The notes under the pieces: model-generated | Database searches by the model: none | Told to the model about the DNA's origin: nothing | What the model saw: only the letters and a program-made list of their open reading frames with translations | Assembly: GCA_022560025.1 (NCBI GenBank) | Contig: JAFISE010000055.1 | Coordinates: forward strand, 62,001-126,000 | DNA length: 64,000 bases | Direction: 5' to 3' | Origin: Stagonosporopsis chrysanthemi | Lineage: Eukaryota > Ascomycota > Dothideomycetes > Pleosporales > Didymellaceae | Translations under genes and position numbers: made by a program | In this document: positions 45,903-56,511 of the stretch, piece by piece | How positions within the stretch are numbered: position 1 is the first letter of the stretch | Layout: each line of letters starts with the position of its first letter

Positions 45903-47294
45903 CTAGAACCTGATAGGAGAGTCGTTAGAAACAACGATCCACTTCTCAAGGTCACCGTTCTGGGCAGCGCGAGCAGCGCGAGCAGCAGGGCTGCCACTGC
46001 GGTCAGGCACAACGTAGTTCTTGACCAGGCGGGCGGCGGCACCGCCGTTGGCACCATTGCTGAGAAGCAAGTTGGCGCTGCCACCGAGGTTGCCGGTGAC
46101 CTTGCTGGTGCGGGCAGTCTCAAGCAGCTTCTTCTTGAGCGCAGCGGGGTTCTGACCAAGACCGGCTGGGTCCTGTGCAATGAGGGTAGCCATGACACCT
46201 GTGGTGTGGGGGCAGGCCATGGAGGTACCGGAAAGGAAGTTGATGATGTTGTCGCCAGTGCTCCAAGAGCTAAGGATCTGCTCACCGGGGGCGTAGATGT
46301 CAACGCACGAGCCGATGTTAGAGAAAGTGGAGACCTCGTTTTTGATGTTGACTGAGCCGACAGTGATGACGTTCGAGTTGCTACCACCGAGGTGAGCAGG
46401 AGTAGAACCGCAAGCATCGATGCCATCGTTACCAGCGGCAACGGATACGTGAATGCCAGCCTCGCTGGCAGCATTGATGACCTCGTCAACAGAGTTGGCA
46501 GTTCCCTGAAGACCCCAGGACATGCTCATGATGGAACCAACGAAACCAGGCTGAGACTTGCGCTTCTCGTGGTTTTGGAGGACCCAATCCATACCAGCGA
46601 TGGTGTCGGAGGATGAGCCGGAGCCATCGTCGCCCAGAACCTTGACAGCGATGATGTTAGCACCCTGAGCAACGCCGAACTTTGCGCCACCAGCAGTACC
46701 AGCAACGTGAGTCCCGTGACCATCACCGTCGACCTCGGATCCAGTAGCAGTGAAACCCTGTGTGCCGCGGCTGCCGAAGACAGCGTGGGTGGTTCGTACA
46801 CCAGTGTCGATAACGTAGATATCAACACCAGCGCCGAGCGACTCGTCGGAGAAAGTGTAGGTGAAATCCTGAGCTTCTGGGGATCCGGAGGCACCAGCTT
46901 CGCTTGAGAGGCGTTGAAGACCCCAAGGCGCACCAGTCTTACTGGCAAAGGACTGAACTGAAGCCTTCTCTTCGACAATGTTGACCTCGGGGTAGGTAGA
47001 GGAGAGAAACTTGGCGTGTGTCTCGCAAATGTTAAAGACAACGACATTGATGTGGGTGTTGTTAGACTTCCACTTTACGACATCCTCGTCGTCCTGAAGA
47101 TCCAGCTCTTCCAGGTACTTTTCAATACCACGGAACAGAGCGGTCTCATTGCGCTGGAAAGTAATAATGTACTCCTTGGTCTCGGTGGAGTGATTGCCAA
47201 ATTTGGAAGCCTTGTTGCCGATGAGGCCCTCACCGGTGGCGAGGACAGAAGTGACAAGGGTCAAAAGACTGGCAATGGCAAGGGTAGTCCTCAT
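45903..47294 (-). CDS. Secreted subtilisin-like serine protease (S8, proteinase K-like)
   Basis: Single exon, 463 residues. Signal peptide ~1-19 (MRTTLAIASLLTLVTSVLA), then an inhibitor-I9-type propeptide (KEYIITFQRNETALFRGIEKY...VNIVEEKASVQ) to about residue 116. The mature catalytic domain starts near TGAPWGLQRLS. The triad is intact: D163 (VIDTGV), H193 (GHGTHVAGT) and S358 (GTSMACPH), with the oxyanion Asn at N289 (AAGND). After the usual end of the domain (SANLLLSNGA) there are ~50 extra residues, Ala/Arg-rich and then acidic, ending SNDSPIRF. It is an extracellular or vacuolar endopeptidase. A GA dinucleotide run (~47326-47344) lies just upstream of the start. Confidence 0.94.
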   Translation of the reverse strand: MRTTLAIASLLTLVTSVLATGEGLIGNKASKFGNHSTETKEYIITFQRNETALFRGIEKYLEELDLQDDEDVVKWKSNNTHINVVVFNICETHAKFLSSTYPEVNIVEEKASVQSFASKTGAPWGLQRLSSEAGASGSPEAQDFTYTFSDESLGAGVDIYVIDTGVRTTHAVFGSRGTQGFTATGSEVDGDGHGTHVAGTAGGAKFGVAQGANIIAVKVLGDDGSGSSSDTIAGMDWVLQNHEKRKSQPGFVGSIMSMSWGLQGTANSVDEVINAASEAGIHVSVAAGNDGIDACGSTPAHLGGSNSNVITVGSVNIKNEVSTFSNIGSCVDIYAPGEQILSSWSTGDNIINFLSGTSMACPHTTGVMATLIAQDPAGLGQNPAALKKKLLETARTSKVTGNLGGSANLLLSNGANGGAAARLVKNYVVPDRSGSPAARAARAAQNGDLEKWIVVSNDSPIRF

Positions 47295-49551
47295 TTTGGA
47301 TTATAAACTGGATCCTGATCCGATAGAAGAGAGAGAGAGAGAGCGTATGGCCGTCTTGGTGGGAGGGAGCGAAGGTGTGTAATAAAGAGCGCTACTGCAT
47401 GTCAGTGTTTGTTGTGTGAGACCTTACAGCCAACAACGATAGTATGAATTGAAACAGGCAAGCAGCCCGCCCAGGCGCGAAAGCACTCGAAGAAGGCAAC
47501 GGAGATTTGGTGATGCGTAAGCCAGACGGAGTTGAGACACCTGGGAGCCTTGCGCAACTGCGTGTGGGGAAGGCGCGCTGAAGTGACAGGTGACCAAGGC
47601 AGCCTTAGACAATTGGAGTACTTACAAGTAAGCGCGAGCAACGATAGCTGGAAGAGAATTTGTGACGGGCGGAACAGGTATGAGGAGCTGCGCGTTTGAG
47701 CCAAGACGTGCACAGCACGTATTTGGGGTGAAAAAGGATACGGCCGGGGAAAAGTCTCAGGGCGAGAAACGAAGCAAAGGAGGCGAGAGTAGTTGTTAAA
47801 AGAACGGAAACTACTGCAAGGCAAGCACACCTAGAGAATGGAGGTGAGTGCTGTCAAAGAATGAGAGGAACAAGACTACGAGTGGAAGACAGCAGGAGCA
47901 TGGGGCTCTGCTCATGTACTCGTCACAAGTTCCGGGCCACGAGCACCAAGCTCAGCGAAGAGTCGTCCGCATTTGAAACGTCTTGGCAGTCGGCTGGCTC
48001 CCGCGTCGACTTTACTGTTTTCACGAGCACTATTTGCGGGCCAAGACCGCTGGCCTGCCTCAGTCTCTCAAGTGGGAACAGCGGTGGCACTGGTGGAGTC
48101 GAGACGAGCATGGCCACCGGGCCCTTGGGCAGGATTGGAGTCTCGGGAAATTGTACGAAGCTGAATCTACTGCTTCGATGAGGACGGAGCGCAACCACGA
48201 ACACGTGGAACGGTGCTGGCGCCCATGGCGTTGTCAGGCGTCTCGTATGAAGGTACACAGGCGTCTGCAAATTTCAGCAAACGCTCACCAACAAACAGCG
48301 ACGCACGCGTACCAACGGAACCGAAGGTTGCGAGCCTCAGGGTCAACGTGCTGATTGGCTGTATTAATCTGAAACAAGAGAGCGTGCGACGCGACCCAAC
48401 GCGGCAAGCACCATCGGCCATTCTCCGCAACTCAGCAACTCGCATAAACCCGCATTCGAAGCCGCAGGCTCACCACGACGCACGGCCAAGGGGGCCCTGG
48501 CGCCTCGACGATTCATGCGCTGGGAACTTCACGGCGTGGCGTCCAAACGACCGCAAATGCGCCTGAGCCACCCACGAATTGTGGCACATAACCGGCCTTT
48601 TGACCTGGATTCGATTCGCTCCCGCTGCCGGAGTGCCGTACGGTCTCAACACATCCCATTTCCGTGCTGGCGAGCCGTCGAGACCCATGCAAACTCAAAC
48701 ATTCTGGGCCAGCTAGGAGCCACACACGTGTTAGCGGACGTTTCAGCGTTGATTAAGGGCAACGACCAAATGAGTCCCGTCTTGTTCTTCGGACTCGATG
48801 CAGTGAGCATGACTTGCAGTGCTGCTGTGACAACGTCCTCTGCTTGTGCAGCATGAACGCCTCCACCTGTGCGACGGAACCCACGGAACTGTCACACAAG
48901 GCTGTCACTGTCCTTCAGCGTCGGCCCTGGCTTCATCTCCGGCTCGCAGCCGCTAGGGTCTTCTGCATGATAAATATGTCTCCCACCGCATTGACAGCTG
49001 CCAACCATCAGCTGTCAAGCAGCACGGCATGAACGTGTCGTAAACAGATCTTATGCCACACAAACACGTCTCGCGCGAACAGAAAGACGTTGTTTTAACG
49101 CTTGCAATGGCCTGAACTGCGCCTCATTAATCCCAGGCAGCTGGACGCTCTAGTTGGCGATCCTGGCCTTCATCATGCGAGCAATCTGCTTCGCCGCATC
49201 GCTTAACGGGAAGGGTACTGTTCCTCCGTAGATGGCCCACTCCATTACCTTATTCCCCGACTATTGAAGCGAGAGCGGTGTGTGTCGACTGCAAATAGAC
49301 AAAGGTTTACCCCATCACTGTCGCGATCGAACCGGAGCATCCGTAATGGTTGACCTTGCTTGTTACCCGTGACGAACCAAGAGAGGGAATGAGCATATGT
49401 ACAACAGCAACAGTGCTACAAATCGGATTGTTACAAGGAAAATGTACAACTAACGACCCAACTCAACCCTATCTTGACGTGATCCTCCGCCGATCTTGAG
49501 ATTCCTTCCAACAACTACCAGACTACTTAACGATCCTACTGAAATCGCAGT
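47295..49551. other. Intergenic between protease gene start and VPS10 3' end
   Basis: 2.3 kb. A (GA) microsatellite at ~47326-47344 lies in the protease leader. The remainder has many short overlapping frames on both strands (47.8-49.0 kb) with no domain or splice support. No RNA gene was seen. VPS10 3' UTR is at the right edge. Confidence 0.5.
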
Positions 49552-52500
49552 CTAGACTTCCTCATCGCTCTCGTCACCCAACAGCTCGCCCTCATCTGGG
49601 TCGACGACTGCGTAATCGCCTCTGCCTCTCGCGAAGGAGCTTCTACTCGTGTAGGTACGGCCACCGTAACCGCCGCCACCTCTGCCACCGGAGACCATTC
49701 TCCATAGGCTACCAACAAGCATGGGAATTGCAGCGATGACTGCGACAAGACCGCTGACAGCAGCGACCGGGTACTTGACCCAGGGCGCGTCTGAGTCGAA
49801 CCCACCTCCACCTGAGTCTCCCAGGCGAATAGCACCAAACTTGCCCATGCCGTTCCAGTTCCTCCAGACGTAGTATCCAATACCACCAGCAGCTGCGAAA
49901 GGCAAGACAATGGCAAGGAAGAGGGCGAAGCCACCGATACCGTGTTTCTTCTGGTACTCTTCCTCAAAGCCAGGACAAGGCTCCGGCGTGCCCATGTGAT
50001 CGAACTCCTGGCCGCCCTCACAAGTTGAAAGTGGTATTTTGCGGAAGGGGCTGTTTGGCCAGTATTCGCGCGCGCCCTTTGCGCAAACACCTTTAGGGTC
50101 CTCGAGATCAAGGCCAGGAATGAGTGTGCATTCGCCGCCGGGTTGGCGCTCAAAGTTGTACGCGCATTCAAAATCGCGGCGTGTGCAAGTACAATTACGC
50201 TGAATGTCGTGCATGTGGTCGATGCGCTCACCGTTCCTGCATTTGGCGTCGCGCTTCTTGCGGTGGTACTCTGCTACGTGACCGAACAAACATTGCTGAT
50301 CGTCTTGCATGGGATGCTGAGGTACCCAGAGATCGTAGTCACCGCTTCCAGGGTTCTTCTCGTCGAGGTTGCACTTCTTGGAGAACTCGTCCAGGCCAGA
50401 GAAGTCGACGTTGATGGCGACCAATTCCTTGCCGTCTTTGCCCCATAGGAGGAAGTTAAGTGACGTGTCGCTGGGGACTGTGGTGATAGCATCGACACGG
50501 ACAGCATGTTCCGCAAATTTGTAGAGGTTCCACTTCTCGCCGCTGTCGAGCGAGTAGTACAGGTGATCTGTGTCTTCGCCACGGCGCACAATGACGATGA
50601 CTGAGCCCTGGTCACCAAACTCCCAGGCGTAAGCACCCTTCTTGATTTCCTTCCACGTAAGACCAGCGTCATTGGTCATGAATGTGCTTGCCTCACCGAG
50701 TGTACCAAGTTCAGAGCCAACGTTGCCCACACCAAGCATGAGGCCAACGGCTGTAGGAGAAGAGTATGTCTCACGTGGATCTGAACGTTCGGTGTATCCG
50801 TGGATGTGCAGACCACACTTCTCGGGGTTTGTTACATCACAGGAAAAGCTCTTGCCATCCGAGTCTTTCTCTGGAGCTTGGAGAGGAGTCCACTCAGCGC
50901 CGTCGTTGTGGGTGATGCGTGTCTGTTTCTTTTTCTTGGCGCCATTGTTGACATCGTTGATGTTGGCAACTATGTTGGCGAGAGCGACGCCTTCAAGACC
51001 CTGCATTTTCTCGAAGTCGACATATCCCTCAGTGTTGCGGTTGACGCCGTTCAAACTCATGATGTATGATGTGCCATTGCTGTTGCTCTTAATGATAGAG
51101 CCGTGCTCCTGGTCTGGGCGAGGATTGACAGTGACATGTAGGAAGATGGAGTGAGTTGAGCTGTCAAGCACAGTGTACGCTGTCTGATGGTCCACCTTGA
51201 ACTTCGGAGGGAACTTAGCTTCAGCGAAGTGGTTGGCATCCAGACTGGCTGACAGCTCCAGAGACTTACCATCCTTGCCCTTTGTGGCAACGATGATAAA
51301 TTCGGACATCGTGGCGAATTCGACGACTGAGTCAAACTTGACATCTTTCTTCTTGAACCAGTCATCGCTCGAAACAAGCTCGATAGGTGCGCCCATCTCC
51401 TCCTTGGTATGCTGTTCGCAGAAGACCTGCTCCTCCTTGACGTCGCGCCCAGCTTCACGCCAGACAAATGCGCACTTCTTGACGTAGGGAAGCATGGCTT
51501 CCCAACTTCCAGAGACACCGTTCTTCTGCGAGACATATGAGACCGTATGGCAGTCTTTGTCGCCCAGTTTTTCGCAGTGCTCACCACCGAGCCAGATGAG
51601 CCAGCCCTTCTGATTTGGGTGGAACTGCAATATCTGAAGCATTTGGGTATTCGGCATGACAGGAGCCTCGAAGTTGTGGATGCTGTCCTTCAAGCCACGG
51701 TCTTCCGAGTAGTATACCTTCTTCGAAGCTGTTAAGAAATAGACATAGTTGTTCTCGTAGGTGTGGGGATATATTCGCACAATCTCGTCATCAACTGCCT
51801 TCTTCCACTTCTTGCCGTGATCGTGGGTGATATAAGCCTCGCGTTCCGAGGTCAGCAGAACGATAGTCTCGTCGCGATCCCTAGCATTATCGCTGTCATC
51901 CCTGTTCTGAGTGTCGCGCTCGAGATAGTAGTGCTCCATAAAATTGCTGCCCTTGAACTTGGTGATCTCGTGGGTAATCTTGTTGTCGCTCTTCGGCGGA
52001 GGTTTTTCGGCATCACCGCAAGGCCTCTCGACTTGCTTGTCGCGGTCGGTATCGCCCTTGCATTGGTTACCGGGAATCTTTCTCCAACCTGAGCTACCCT
52101 TGTATGTTTTGGCATCGCCTGCACAAGCACCCTTTGGCAGTCTGACCTGATCGGAGGGCTCGCACTTCTTGTCCTTGCCCTCGCCACTGGGTGTAAAGTT
52201 GACGTCACATTCGTAATCTCTCACAGCGTCGCAGTCGCAAGACTCGAAGTGTGGCGTGGGATCCTTGAATGGTTCCGATACGAAGCAGTCGGCATCCCAC
52301 TTACGTCTGGTGAATAGTTGCTTGTGACCCATAACACAACTTGGCTTGCCGTCGTCCTCCTTGCGTACTGACCATTCCTCGAAATCCTTCTCCCCACACT
52401 TCCGTTCGTGAAGCTCCGAGAAGTCGAGATGGATAATGACATGCTCGCGACCACCACCGTCCTTCTTCTTGGTGGCATAGAGCATGAACTTTTGACTCGT

Positions 52501-54050
52501 AGAATCAGGCAGGGTGGTGAGTTCGCGAGCGCGGAACTTGTAGCCGATGTCAATGGCTTTCCAAGTGTCTTTTCGTCCATGCTTGAGAGAGTACATGACT
52601 TTGTCGGTTTCGGCTTCATCGTAGACCGCTACAAGGATCGACCCTTGATCACCGAATTCGTACTTGTGTGCTTCTTCGAGGGCCAGCTCCCATGTAAGAC
52701 CGGCATCATCTGAGACGTACAGATCGCCGTCGGTGTATTTGCCCAATTGGTCTCCAGTGTTGCCCACACCCATGACCATACCGGGGGCGAGGCTGGAGAA
52801 AACGCGACCACTGTTGTGGAGATTTGTAACCGAATGGAGATGGAGCTCCTTATCTTTGTCCTTGGTTCGTAGCTTCTCGAAAGTCCTGCCGTCATCAAAG
52901 CTGATCTTTGACTTCAACTTCTTCGAAGATCCTTTCTTCTCATAGTCTTCCCAGTTGTCCACAACGTTCACCAGTACCACCCCTTGAATATTGGCGATCT
53001 TCTCGAAGTCTACAAAGCCTCGCTCGTTACGGTTCATGTGCTCAACGTTCTTGGTGAAATATGTGCCGTTCGAGTTACTCGTGTATAATGTGCCCATCGC
53101 GGTGTATTTTGATGTCATGACGTCGACCTGGATGCTGTAGTTCGTCGATTCGAGGATTGTATACGCGTCTTGTTCGACCTTGTGGTCGCCAAACTCAGCG
53201 TGGTGCCAGGTCTCGGTATCCGTCGTGACGTAGAGGGTGAGTTCGCTCGAGTGATCGGCCTTCGCAGCAGCAACAATATAACCCTTCACAGCTGCCATAT
53301 TCGCCATGCCTTGTACGGTGCGCCCGGAAGACATGACTGGCTCCTCAAAGTCTTTGAAGAAGCTGGGAGTGTTAGCGTAATCTTACGCACGAGTAACTGT
53401 GCTGCTGCTTACTTGTCGGAGTGCAGTAGCCTAAAGTCTTTAGTTCTATCCGAGTATTTGCCCCTCGTGATACACAGCACACGCTCATCGTGCTTGTCGC
53501 TATCCATAAGGAACCTCTCAGAGCTCTTTGCCCATTGGCACATGCGGCGGTCTTCGATCAAAAGCTTGGGGTCTGACTTGAAGCCATCGGTGGTATAGTA
53601 GGTACGCCCGAGACATGGCGCTGTGAAGCAGTTCTCGATCTCGTTGACCAAGATCTTCTTGTTATCCGTCGCATGCCAGCCCAGAGGTGCTTCCGGCGAG
53701 GGAGGCAGCTCCGTCTTGAACGATTTCCAAGTTTCTCCCTGATCATATGTGATCCAGTGTTGTGTCTCGCCCAACACCGTGGCAACATTCTTGTCATACG
53801 GGTTCTTTAGGATACCAGCTCCATTGAGTTTGTCGTTATGTTCCCATTTCTTTCCGGCATCTGTCGACATCCATATCCTCCCGCTCTCGAGTTCCTGTAA
53901 TAATGCAACTGTCGAATCGTCGAAGTAAAGGATGTTCACAAGCTCGTCTTTGAACGGAGAGGTCTTGACGAGCGGCGCATCGCCCTTCGCGGCGATAGAA
54001 GGCACGAGTGCCAATAACGCCGGCAGCAGCAGGCCTGTGTTATACCGCAT
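49552..54050 (-). CDS. VPS10: Vacuolar sorting receptor VPS10 (sortilin family)
   Basis: Two exons, 53413-54050 and 49552-53362, joined by a 50-nt intron with a GCTAAC branch. They give 1482 residues. The start at 54050 opens the signal peptide MRYNTGLLLPALLALVPSIAAKG; an upstream in-frame ATG at 54068 would add six residues. Two tandem VPS10 beta-propellers carry repeated sortilin Asp-boxes (STDAGKKW, TYDQGETW, SDDAGLTW, THDHGKKW, TNDAGLTW). Each is followed by a Cys-rich 10CC module. A transmembrane segment lies near 1357-1379, with a second hydrophobic stretch near 1409-1432. The cytosolic end is acidic with EGELLGDESDEEV, an acidic dileucine-type signal. It carries vacuolar hydrolases from Golgi to endosome. 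Confidence 0.95.
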
Positions 54051-54936
54051 GATGCATATGGGCGCCAAAGATTGTGGATGGTGAAGGATGAACTGGATGC
54101 GTGCTTATTTGACAGCTGGCTGCTTGCCGTCTGCAGCCTTGTCGAGCTGGAGGCAACGGCTTGGCGCTGCTGAAACAAGCGGACGCGACGCAACGGAGAC
54201 GCTGTGGCGAAGTCTTGATGCTGCGCAATAAGGTGTCCAGGAGACCAAAAGCACAGGGTACATGTAATGCGACAAATATATTTAAATACGCCCAAGAGTG
54301 TTGCTCGAACAAATGCAGGTCCCCGAGAGCTGCTGCTAGGGTCCTGGTGACGCGCGGAGCTTCAGGAAGCGTCCGCACCTACCATCCCTGCTCCTTGGGC
54401 TATCATTCTTACCTCATCGAGCACGCGACGCTTTTCGGTCACCGAGACCACAGTCCATTGGCTATGTTCTGTATACCACGAGTTCTTGTCTGTACCACTT
54501 CAGGCCAACGTCAAATCGATGACATTGTATGCTCTTGTCTAGTAGCCATATCTTGGGCAGACCTACAAAGAAGTTCGTTTTTTTTTGAGCGATCGTTCAT
54601 GTGAATAACAGATCCCTGAAGTGGATACACAACGACTTCACCAGATTCGTCAACGCAGACATGTAGTGTCTACTACCCCATATCACGCTATCAAAGTCAA
54701 GACAATTGAATCCTGTAATGAATATGGCGCTCACAAAGATTTAGTGAGCGCAGGATCGGCCAAAAGTAACAAGCTCCATCGTACTGCATGCACTTTCGAC
54801 TCATCTGCCGTGACCCTTTATCCAGGAATACCTATAGGACCATATCCATCTCACTATCCGGACCCGACGGGACTTCGTTCGCAGCACCAGAATACTTACA
54901 CTTGGCTGACCCACATAAACATTTCCTGTCGCAAAA
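54051..54936. other. VPS10 promoter side and region behind the SET gene
   Basis: A TATA-like AT run (AAATATATTTAAATA, ~54276-54290) lies about 230 bp upstream of the VPS10 start. Bases 54818-54936 hold an apparent continuation of the SET-domain gene beyond its stop codon (see findings). Nothing else is supported. Confidence 0.5.
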
Positions 54937-55842
54937 TTAATCCTCGCCATAGTCAACAGTGACCTGTTCACCCGGTGCAATACGTCTAGTAGCTCTAAGC
55001 ACAAGCACACGCTCAGCTCCGACCCTACCCTCACAGATATTCGCATTGTTCTCACAGCTATGATTGCAGAAACGAACGTAGTTCCCGTACTGTATGGCAT
55101 CGATGTACGCAACAGACGCTTCGGTCTTGTCGAACGCCGGGCCAATGACGACCTCGTGGCAGTACTCTGTGTTGCCGGAGCGTGATGGGATGAGCTCGCC
55201 AAGATACACACCTAGGATGTCGCCCTTCTCCCATTTGCGCTTCGAAAACAGACCGCAGCCCCTGTGAGAGGTGTTGCGGAGCTCGAATCGCTCCTGCCAC
55301 CCAGAGGCGCCGGTGAGCCAGTCGGCGAAGGTGTGGGTGCAGAAGTGTTCTGCACAGAACTCGCCCTTCGGGAGGTCAGTAGTCTGCCAGCAGTACTTAC
55401 CGAGACACCCAAGGAAGATTTGCCGACCGTGTACCTTGCGTGATTGTTTGGCTTGTAAGGAATTGTCCCAGTCTTCGTACATAAGACGTGTATCCATGAG
55501 CTCTGATGCGCTTGTCGGTGGCCATGGGCCATGGAAATAAGCTGGTTGAGGTACGTTCTGCCATTTAGTAGGGTAGAAGCGTAGGGATGTGATATTCTGC
55601 GGAGGATATGAGTATGGCGTGCCACATACCTGAGACTTCACAAGAATCTCCTTTGTGGGTTCATCTGCCGTGTAAAAGTACTGGTCTTGTGTAATTAGCG
55701 ATGGACATGGACCATAATGGTATGGTTGGAATCGCGGCCCGGTGGTGCGTGCTGAGCGTCTGGTTACTGGCATAGTGTTTCGTGTTTGATGGTTTCTTAC
55801 TGAGTTCCTCTGAAGACTTTCATAGACACATTCTAGGTACAT
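54937..55842 (-). CDS. SET-domain protein, truncated before its post-SET motif
   Basis: Single-exon minus-strand frame of 301 residues from 55842; Met24 at 55773 (MPVTRRSARTT) may be the true start. The SET domain occupies about residues 190-301: RFELRNTSHRGCGLFSKRKWEKGDILGVYLGE, then YIDAIQYGNYVRFCNHSC (N260-C263), then VLVLRATRRIAPGEQVTVDYGED with the active-site Tyr (Y298). The upstream region has a Cys/His cluster (FLGCLGKYCWQ, FCAEHFC). The TAA at 54937-54939 falls directly where post-SET normally begins, and the frame beyond it encodes a perfect C-x-C-x4-C. SET proteins methylate lysine, often on histones; whether this version is active is doubtful. No targeting signal is seen. Confidence 0.8.
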   Translation of the reverse strand: MYLECVYESLQRNSVRNHQTRNTMPVTRRSARTTGPRFQPYHYGPCPSLITQDQYFYTADEPTKEILVKSQVCGTPYSYPPQNITSLRFYPTKWQNVPQPAYFHGPWPPTSASELMDTRLMYEDWDNSLQAKQSRKVHGRQIFLGCLGKYCWQTTDLPKGEFCAEHFCTHTFADWLTGASGWQERFELRNTSHRGCGLFSKRKWEKGDILGVYLGELIPSRSGNTEYCHEVVIGPAFDKTEASVAYIDAIQYGNYVRFCNHSCENNANICEGRVGAERVLVLRATRRIAPGEQVTVDYGED

Positions 55843-56511
55843 TGTTGGTTACTGCGTACTCTCTATTGGAACACAATGCGCTGCGCGGTGTCAGAAACTG
55901 TGCGGCAAGGGCCAAAGACGTCTATCCACCAGACAATGCGATCGCGCGTTGAGTCAAAGGCCTCGTAATTAATGACTGCAATCTGAGCAAATACGGTTGA
56001 AAGTCTTTGTTTATGGACTTGCTGAACACAATGAAAAGATACTGAGTTTAGATGCAGAATCTTGCTAATGCTGGGTGTAGAACCACGGGTTTTGGTCCAT
56101 CGAACTCATATCGTGATAGGTTCTTGATGTTAGTCTCAGGTAAAGCTTCAACAACTCGATGGCACCATGTGCTCCGATCTAATGGCCATGTCTTGGGTAG
56201 ACATACCGCATGCACTTTCGATTGATCTCTTGTGGTCCGATTGTGACCATCGTGTATACCGGCTGAGCATTCTGGGAGATTTAGGTGATCATCTCCTTTA
56301 TGTCTAAGGCCTCGCAAGCTGTCTTTGTAGATGCTGCTGAATACCGTGATAGAGGAACGGCATATTCCGTCGAGGTTGGCCACATCAAGAGCACTTCACC
56401 TTTCCAAGTGCGGCCTTCCATCCCTTGTTCTATGCAAATTTCTTTGAGCAGTGTGTGTAAGGGTAACAATGTTGCCCGTGGGTATCATTGATCATAAAAT
56501 CCTGTACAGAA
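55843..56511. other. Interval upstream of SET gene with possible gene remnant
   Basis: No intact gene. Minus-strand frames at 56281-56469 and 56048-56383 look more protein-like than chance but are in different frames and short. They may be a decayed or multi-exon gene. See findings. Confidence 0.4.

Noticed and set aside
47402..47830. 142-residue minus-strand frame upstream of the protease
   Set aside because: It lies in the probable promoter/leader of the protease and is not protein-like.
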